From: Alcanivorax hongdengensis A-11-3
GTDB taxonomy: Bacteria; Pseudomonadota; Gammaproteobacteria; Pseudomonadales; Alcanivoracaceae
DNA length: 64,000 bases
Reading direction: 5' to 3'
NCBI RefSeq assembly: GCF_000300995.1
Contig: NZ_AMRJ01000012.1
Location: 1-64,000 of the forward strand
Both the position numbers and the translations under genes were made by a program. Under the pieces are notes generated by a model that saw only the letters and a list, made by a program, of their open reading frames with translations, searched no databases and had not been told where the DNA came from. Of this stretch, positions 58,691-64,000 are shown one piece after another. Within the stretch, counting starts at the first letter, position 1. Each line of letters starts with the position of its first letter.

Positions 58691-60403
58691 ATGAGACAAT
58701 TCGGCATTGCACGTCAAAGCGGTGCGATTGCGCTGGCCACCCCCTTCGTGATTCTTCTGATTCTGGCGTTGACGGTTTTCTTGCTGGATGGCGCCAGGCT
58801 GTATGCCGCCAAGCGGGAAATGCAATCCATTGTCAACGCGGCGGCGACCGCCGCGGCGGATAACGGCCAGACCTGTAACAGCATGGGCGATTCACCGACC
58901 TTGTCAGATATACAGACCCGTGCCGAAACCGCCGCCACCCAGCGCGGCTGGGATGGCAAGGGTACGCTGACGGCCAGCACCGGCCTGGTCAGTACGGTGG
59001 AGGGCGGTCCCGATGATGGTCAGCAGGAATTCGAAGCCCGACCGGTGCTGCAAAGCAACGCGGTCGCCATCCGCTATTCGCGGCCGCACAACATTTCCCT
59101 GTTATTGGGCGGGCTGGGGACCATCACGCTGGATGCCACGGCGGTGGCCCGCAAGGAACTGAATGCCGGTATTTCCGTGGAGTCTTATACCGCCAGCCTG
59201 GATTCCACCCAGTCCGCACTGTTGAACCTGGTCATTGGTGGCATTCTTCAGCAGGACGGCGGCTTGCATCTCAATGGCGTCAATTTTGATTCCCTGCGCG
59301 GCACGCTGGTGGATGTGGAAGATCTGGTCGCGGGCCTCACGGGCGGCACCGCGGCAGGAGATATTCTGGGTAGCGACGTGACTGCTGATGCGGTGCTGTC
59401 CGTGCTGAAAAGCACGTCGGATGCCACCGGTGTTGCAGCCATCGCACTGGATCAGGTGGTCGATGCGGCAGTGGGCACCAATACCAATGTGGCGCTGGCA
59501 GATATCGTTAATGTGCTGGGTGATGGCGAGATACCGAAGGGCGCCAAGATCCCGGCGCTGGATGTGATTATTTCAACGGTCTTCAATGTAGGCAAGGCGC
59601 TGCCTTCCACTATCCATCTTGATCTGGCTGACAGTAGTGCCCTTGGGTCACTGTTGTCATCGTTGGGTGTGGGGGCGGCGACGCTGGATCTGGAAATTGA
59701 TCAGGCGCCGGGTTTCGTTTTTGCGCCGGCTCGCCAGGATGAAAATGGCAACTGGTACGGCAAGGCGAAAAGTGCCGATATTACCTTGACGCTGGATCTT
59801 GGACTGAATGTATCTGTGCTGGGTCTTGCTTCACTGACGACGTCGCTGCCATTGACGCTGGATACTGGCTCGGCAGAGGTGACACTGGTTGGAGCCAGGT
59901 GTGCAGCAGGCACCACCAATCAGGTCACACTGGATACTCAAGTAAAGCGTAGCCTGCTTTCCCTGCAGACCAACGCCAGCGTGGATATCAATGCCATTTT
60001 GCTGGGGAAACTGGCCAGTGTTTCCGTCACAGCGGATTCCGGTTCCTATGGCGGTGGCGCCGAGTATGTTGAGCTGGGACCGATTATGCTCAACGACCCA
60101 CAGCCTTACGCCATTGAACAGGGCGACAGCGGCGCCGCCCTGGATGATGCCCTCACTGGCTTGCTCAGTGATCTCGATCTTAATATAACCAGTCAGGTGC
60201 CATTGCTTAACGTCGTGTTTGGCAGTGTGACCGGGCTGCTCAATGGTGTGACACAAACACTGGTTCCCATACTTCAGTCCGTTAGTCAGCAGATACTGGG
60301 GCCGCTGCTGGACGCACTGGGTTTGTCGGTAGGCAATGCCAGAATTACGGTGGCGTCAAAAGTTCAGAGTCCGGTGGTACTGCTGGAGGATGTGGATTTC
60401 TGA
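58691..60403 (+). CDS. tadG: TadG-like protein with large exported domain
   Basis: This 570-aa protein has an N-terminal Tad-type region (PF13400-like): RQSGAIALATPF, a TM helix, then LYAAKREMQSIVNAAATAAA. A long extracytoplasmic part rich in Leu, Val, Ser, Gly and Asp follows, with only two cysteines (QTCNS and ARCAAG). I see no von Willebrand A metal motif (DxSxS), which many TadG proteins carry. AAGGAGGAGG lies just upstream. Its stop overlaps the first PAP2 start (TGATG). Confidence 0.75.
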   Translation: MRQFGIARQSGAIALATPFVILLILALTVFLLDGARLYAAKREMQSIVNAAATAAADNGQTCNSMGDSPTLSDIQTRAETAATQRGWDGKGTLTASTGLVSTVEGGPDDGQQEFEARPVLQSNAVAIRYSRPHNISLLLGGLGTITLDATAVARKELNAGISVESYTASLDSTQSALLNLVIGGILQQDGGLHLNGVNFDSLRGTLVDVEDLVAGLTGGTAAGDILGSDVTADAVLSVLKSTSDATGVAAIALDQVVDAAVGTNTNVALADIVNVLGDGEIPKGAKIPALDVIISTVFNVGKALPSTIHLDLADSSALGSLLSSLGVGAATLDLEIDQAPGFVFAPARQDENGNWYGKAKSADITLTLDLGLNVSVLGLASLTTSLPLTLDTGSAEVTLVGARCAAGTTNQVTLDTQVKRSLLSLQTNASVDINAILLGKLASVSVTADSGSYGGGAEYVELGPIMLNDPQPYAIEQGDSGAALDDALTGLLSDLDLNITSQVPLLNVVFGSVTGLLNGVTQTLVPILQSVSQQILGPLLDALGLSVGNARITVASKVQSPVVLLEDVDF

Positions 60404-61473
60404 TGACCTCCTCACCTGAGGAACAGCGCCCCTTGCTGGAGCGTTGCGCCGCCGGGGTGTGGCGGGGGCTTGGCAGGGATGCCGGCATTTATCTGTTAGT
60501 GAGTGGCTATATCGTTATCACGGTGCTGGCAGCCGGGTTGACCGGTCATCTGCCGCATTACTCGCTAATGGTATACCCACAAACCACCATTCAGGTCAGT
60601 ATCGTTCTGGGTCTGTTCATGGTGGTGGGTTACGGCGGTTATGTCATGCTGTATCGCCGCCCGTCTTTTCCGTTGCGTTATCTTGCCGGCCAGATTCGTC
60701 GATTCGTGGTATCTGCTGCTTTTTTTCGCGGGCTCTTTCTGCTGCTTGTCTTTACCCTTTTCTTCTCCGCAGTATCATCCAGTAAATCCCTGATCGGGGT
60801 CTGGCAGCCGTTTGCCTGGGATGCGCGCTTTGCCCACTGGGATGCCTGGCTGCACGGGGGCAAGATGCCCTGGCAGTGGTTACAGCCGGTGCTGGGCTAT
60901 CCCTGGATTACCACCGCGATCAATGCCGTTTACAACCTGTGGTTCATGGTCATGTTTGCGGTGTTTTACTGGCAACTTTTTTCTTCCCGTGACGAGCGAC
61001 GCCGGCAACGTTTCCTGATCAGTTTTATCGGCTGCTGGGCGGTTAATGGCACCTTGCTGGCGGTGCTCTTTTCATCAGCGGGGCCCTGCTTTTTTCATTA
61101 CCTTTTGCCGGACGGACCAGACCCCTTTGCTCCCCTGATGCGCTATCTACATGCGGCACAGCGTGTGTCACCGGTGTGGGCGCTGTCCACCCAGGACATG
61201 CTTTGGCAATATCACCAGGCCGGGGCCCTGGGTGTGGGCACCGGGATTTCCGCCATGCCCAGCATGCACGTCAGTATCGCCTGGTTGATGGTGCTGCTGA
61301 CTGCTGGCAGCCCCCTCATTTTGCGCTATTTCCTCAGGGCATTCTTTGTGGTGATCCTGCTGGGCTCCGTGCATCTGGGTTGGCACTATGCCATTGATGG
61401 TTATTTTTCTGTGCTGACGACCACGCTTATCTGGAGTGTGACGGCCTGGATTGGCAGGCCTGCTCATGAATAG
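60403..61473 (+). CDS. PAP2-superfamily (Aur1-like) membrane enzyme, copy 1
   Basis: This 356-aa polytopic protein has about six or seven TM segments. It has the PAP2_3/inositolphosphotransferase motifs GISAMPSMHVS (281-291, H289) and LGWHYAIDGY (H328, D332), so the catalytic His-His-Asp set is intact. A further family block is WQWLQPVLGYPWITTAINAVYNLWF around residues 160-185. Such enzymes move phosphate-containing head groups on lipids at the outer face of the membrane. The start overlaps the tadG stop, placing it in the Tad operon; this is unusual. Confidence 0.85.
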   Translation: MTSSPEEQRPLLERCAAGVWRGLGRDAGIYLLVSGYIVITVLAAGLTGHLPHYSLMVYPQTTIQVSIVLGLFMVVGYGGYVMLYRRPSFPLRYLAGQIRRFVVSAAFFRGLFLLLVFTLFFSAVSSSKSLIGVWQPFAWDARFAHWDAWLHGGKMPWQWLQPVLGYPWITTAINAVYNLWFMVMFAVFYWQLFSSRDERRRQRFLISFIGCWAVNGTLLAVLFSSAGPCFFHYLLPDGPDPFAPLMRYLHAAQRVSPVWALSTQDMLWQYHQAGALGVGTGISAMPSMHVSIAWLMVLLTAGSPLILRYFLRAFFVVILLGSVHLGWHYAIDGYFSVLTTTLIWSVTAWIGRPAHE

Positions 61474-62494
61474 GTGGGGCTCACCGCTTGATCGTTTTCT
61501 GCTGGCGACGGTGGCCGGCTTTGCCGTGCTGGTTTACGGGGTGACGGCCTACTTCCGTTTGCCTTACCGACCCGTGCATGATTTCTATTCCCTGCCACTG
61601 CTGTTCGGTACCGGTTTTTTTGTGCTGGGTTTTTTCTGTTTTCGGCTATTGAGGATGATGTTGTTGCATCGGGGGCATGGCTTGTTGAAAGCGGCCTGGC
61701 GCGATGTATGGAGCTTTGTATCCTGGCCGCGTTTTTGCACGGCGTTGCCGGTGCTGTTGTTGATCCCGGTATTTTTCTCCGTGTTCACCACCATGAAAAA
61801 TGCCATCCCGGCGTTGCAGCCGTTTTATCTGGACCCGGCCCTGGCGGAGCTGGATCAGAGGCTTCACGCAGGTACACAGCCCTGGCAATGGCTGCAGCCT
61901 TTGCTGGGTATCCCGTTGGTAACCATGTTGATCAGCGCGTTCTATAAAAGCTGGTTCTTTTTCAAATATGGCATGGTGTGTTGGCAGGCTTTCAGTCTTG
62001 CCGATCCACAACGGCGTGCCCGTTTCTTTGTCACCCTGTTGCTTTGCTGGATACTGCTGGGTGTGGTGCTGGCCACGTTGCTGTCATCGGCGGGCCCCTG
62101 TTTTTATGGCGGCCTGTATCCTCAGCTGCCCAACCCCTATGCCGGGCTGATGACGTATCTGCATCAGGCTGACAGTCACTATCCGGTATTCGATCTGTTT
62201 GCCCAGCATTATCTCTGGCGGGCCTACCAGGGGCATGTGGCCTTGCCGTTTTCCGGCATCAGTGCCATGCCCAGCATGCACGTGAGCATGGCTACCCTGT
62301 TTCTGCTGTTGTGCTGGCAAAAGGGTAGGGTGCTGCGGTGGCTGCTGGGAGGCTATTTACTGCTGATCCAGGTGGGGTCGGTAATGCTGGGGTGGCATTA
62401 CGCAGTGGATGGCTATCTGGCCATGATAATGACCGGTTTGCTCTGGTGGGTGGCGGGGTGCTGGGTAAGGCGATGGCGGTTTCCCATGACATAA
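61466..62494 (+). CDS. PAP2-superfamily (Aur1-like) membrane enzyme, copy 2
   Basis: This 342-aa paralogue of the preceding gene shares the same architecture and the motifs GISAMPSMHVS (H272) and LGWHYAVDGY (H311, D315). It also shares the block PWQWLQPLLGIPLVTMLI. The start overlaps the upstream stop by 8 bases. The two copies are clearly diverged outside the motifs, so this is an old duplication. A strong terminator follows, so this is the last gene of the Tad operon. Confidence 0.85.
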   Translation: MNRWGSPLDRFLLATVAGFAVLVYGVTAYFRLPYRPVHDFYSLPLLFGTGFFVLGFFCFRLLRMMLLHRGHGLLKAAWRDVWSFVSWPRFCTALPVLLLIPVFFSVFTTMKNAIPALQPFYLDPALAELDQRLHAGTQPWQWLQPLLGIPLVTMLISAFYKSWFFFKYGMVCWQAFSLADPQRRARFFVTLLLCWILLGVVLATLLSSAGPCFYGGLYPQLPNPYAGLMTYLHQADSHYPVFDLFAQHYLWRAYQGHVALPFSGISAMPSMHVSMATLFLLLCWQKGRVLRWLLGGYLLLIQVGSVMLGWHYAVDGYLAMIMTGLLWWVAGCWVRRWRFPMT

Positions 62495-62519
62495 AAAAGG
62501 CCGCATTGCGGCCTTTTTT
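62493..62519. terminator. Bidirectional terminator ending the Tad-PAP2 operon
   Basis: The stem GGCCGC / GCGGCC with an ATT loop is flanked by six A and six T. It can serve both the second PAP2 gene and the convergent desaturase. It overlaps the PAP2 stop codon. Confidence 0.9.
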
Positions 62520-62530
62520 ATTCGCTCGGT

Positions 62531-63721
62531 TCAGTGAGCGGCTATCTGCCGATAGCGGGTTAGCTGTTCGGCGAATTCCTGCAGCGAGCGAATGCCGGAA
62601 TCCCGGGCATCGTGGTACCACTGCTCGAGCGCTTCCAGCATTTCGCTGGAGTTGCGGCTGGTCTGGGACCAGATATCCTGCAGCCGCAGGCGGAACTGGT
62701 AGATGGCCGCCAGGGTTTCGTTGTTGTCGGTGAGGCTTTGCAGGCGAACCTGATGGCGTGGCTTGATCAGGCTGTGATCCAGATGCAGCAGAGCCTTGGC
62801 GCGACCGTAAAGGTCCCGGGTGGCCTCGCAGGCACGGGCTTTTTCCTGTTCGAAGACCGGGGCAATCACGGTCTTGCGGTACTGCGCCATGACCTGGAAG
62901 CGGTGCTGCAATACGCCTTTCAGGGCATCCAGATCCACGCCGCTGGCATTGCTGACCCGGGCGGGCTTGGGCGCCACTTTCTTCACTTTGGCCAGGTGCA
63001 GGATTTCAAACAACCGGATCCAGGCCCAGCCCATGTCGAACTCGAAGCGGCGTACGGACAGCTTGGCGGAGTTCGGATAGGTGTGATGGTTGTTGTGCAG
63101 CTCTTCACCGCCAATCAGGATGCCCCAGGGGGAGATGTTGCGAGAGGCATCGGCGCATTCAAAGTTGCGGTAGCCCCAGTAGTGGCCAATACCGTTGATC
63201 ACACCGGCGGCAAACAGCGGGATCCAGATCATCTGGATGGCCCACACAGTGATACCGGTGGCGCCGAACAGCAACAGGTCGATGGCGCCCATCAGGGCGA
63301 TGCCGCCCAGCGGGAAACGTGAATAGACATGGCGTTCCATCCAGTCATCCGGGCAGCCGGCACCGTACTTTTCCAGGGTTTCTGTGTTTTCCGCTTCCTG
63401 GCGATAGAGTTCGGCACCCTCTCGCAGCACCTTGCCGATGCCCTTCACCTGCGGGCTGTGCGGGTCCTCTTCAGTTTCGCACTTGGCGTGATGCTTGCGA
63501 TGGATGGCAGTCCATTCGCGGGTGTTCTGGCCGGTGGTCAGCCACAGCCAGAAGCGGAAGAAGTGTTTCAGGGCGGGATGCAGTTCCAGCGCCCGGTGAG
63601 CCGAGTAACGGTGCAGATAGACCGTCACACTGACAATGGTGATGTGTGTCAGCGCCAGGGTGATGAGCACCAGGCCGACAATTCCGGGGGCCAGCAGGCC
63701 CTCACTGAGATAATTCCACAT
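62531..63721 (-). CDS. Acyl-CoA delta-9 desaturase, DesB-like
   Basis: This 396-aa integral-membrane desaturase has the three histidine boxes of the stearoyl-CoA desaturase branch: HRYSAH (37-42), HRKHH (74-78) and HNNHH (209-213). TM segments lie at about 10-35, 52-65 and 140-180. A long C-terminal helical extension of about 150 residues is typical of DesB/DesC-like bacterial enzymes, which desaturate exogenous acyl-CoA aerobically. It differs clearly from the desaturase at 0.6-1.7 kb. Confidence 0.9.
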   Translation of the reverse strand: MWNYLSEGLLAPGIVGLVLITLALTHITIVSVTVYLHRYSAHRALELHPALKHFFRFWLWLTTGQNTREWTAIHRKHHAKCETEEDPHSPQVKGIGKVLREGAELYRQEAENTETLEKYGAGCPDDWMERHVYSRFPLGGIALMGAIDLLLFGATGITVWAIQMIWIPLFAAGVINGIGHYWGYRNFECADASRNISPWGILIGGEELHNNHHTYPNSAKLSVRRFEFDMGWAWIRLFEILHLAKVKKVAPKPARVSNASGVDLDALKGVLQHRFQVMAQYRKTVIAPVFEQEKARACEATRDLYGRAKALLHLDHSLIKPRHQVRLQSLTDNNETLAAIYQFRLRLQDIWSQTSRNSSEMLEALEQWYHDARDSGIRSLQEFAEQLTRYRQIAAH

Positions 63722-63803
63722 GAGCGATAATCGATAATTCAGGAGGCCTCATTGTGCCCTGCCGGGATGACAGACAGAAGATGCCAAACGGGTCATATTC
63801 GGA

Positions 63804-64000
63804 CTATCGCTGTAACAAAAGATGCCCCTGCGGGTGCACGTCCGCCTGCCAGCCGGGGGCCAGCCAGGTGGTGCCGACGGCCTCGAAAACCAGGGCCGGC
63901 CCGGTGATGCGCTGGCCGGCGGCCAACGCCTCACGGCGGTATATTGCCACTGGCTCAGACTGGCCGGGCAGGGTCAGGCTGCCGCCGGAAGGCATGGCCT
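63804..64000 (-). CDS. Hydantoinase A/5-oxoprolinase family protein (3' end only)
   Basis: The final 65 or so residues of a gene that continues past the window are present. The segment PVAIYRREALAAGQRITGPA followed by LVFEAVGTTWLAPGW and a beta-rich end matches the C-terminus of HyuA/OplAH-type ATP-dependent hydrolases. The reaction and partner subunit (HyuB) cannot be judged from this piece. The TAG stop is at 63804-63806. Confidence 0.7.
   Translation of the reverse strand, partial: AMPSGGSLTLPGQSEPVAIYRREALAAGQRITGPALVFEAVGTTWLAPGWQADVHPQGHLLLQR

Overview
The window is GC-rich, densely coded bacterial chromosome. Gene content and gene order point to a gammaproteobacterium of the Pseudomonadales/Oceanospirillales type, probably close to Alcanivorax. 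The blocks def-fmt-rsmB-trkA-trkH // lysM-dprA-tsaC-hemF-aroE, coaBC-dut-algC-argB-slmA, gmk-rpoZ-spoT-ridA, oxyR-recG and fpr//finR are all arranged as in pseudomonads. Two fatty-acid desaturases and an AraC regulator fit a lipid- or hydrocarbon-using marine bacterium. The genus is an inference: there is no rRNA gene here and no search was possible.

Layout. 1-2.8 kb: a small unknown gene, a desaturase and a divergent AraC-type regulator. 3-10.4 kb (minus strand): an amidase, the Trk potassium system (trkH, trkA), rsmB, fmt and def. 10.5-16.5 kb (plus strand): a LysM protein, dprA, tsaC, hemF, aroE, a channel-like membrane protein and an LpxR-like outer-membrane protein. 16.5-24.8 kb: gamma-carbonic anhydrase, prlC, yheV, the fpr//finR redox pair, a DUF3298 lipoprotein, YtoQ, a coiled-coil exported protein, a VOC protein and a solute-binding lipoprotein. 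24.8-31.4 kb: recG, oxyR, a YeeZ-like epimerase, purE, purK and a VTT-domain protein. 31.4-42.3 kb: DUF2789, the ridA/spoT/rpoZ/gmk block, ilvD, a DoeB-like deacylase, a possible ferritin-like protein, yicC, rph, pyrE and a coiled-coil exported protein. 42.3-50.1 kb: slmA, argB, algC, dut, coaBC, radC, a REP-associated tyrosine transposase (RAYT) flanked by REP pairs, rpmB and rpmG.

The most distinctive region is 50.2-62.5 kb. It is a compact Tad (Flp-type IVb) pilus locus: flp, a TadE-like pseudopilin, cpaB/rcpC, rcpA, tadZ, tadA/cpaF, tadB, tadC, tadD, a DUF3613 protein and a TadG-like protein. Two tandem PAP2-superfamily (Aur1-like) membrane enzymes are joined to it by stop/start overlaps. 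The locus has a perfect TGTGA-N6-TCACA CRP/Vfr-type site upstream, a terminator-like hairpin just before flp and another hairpin between flp and the TadE-like gene. No prepilin peptidase (tadV) lies in the window. The PAP2 pair is the best candidate for an undescribed extension of a known system. The window ends with a DesB-like acyl-CoA desaturase and the 3' end of a hydantoinase/5-oxoprolinase gene.

Three families of dispersed intergenic palindromes are visible: REPs that match those flanking the RAYT gene, a second REP-like family (GGAGC-TTGC type), and GTCGGACG-type palindromes. No tRNA, rRNA, CRISPR array or prophage was recognised.
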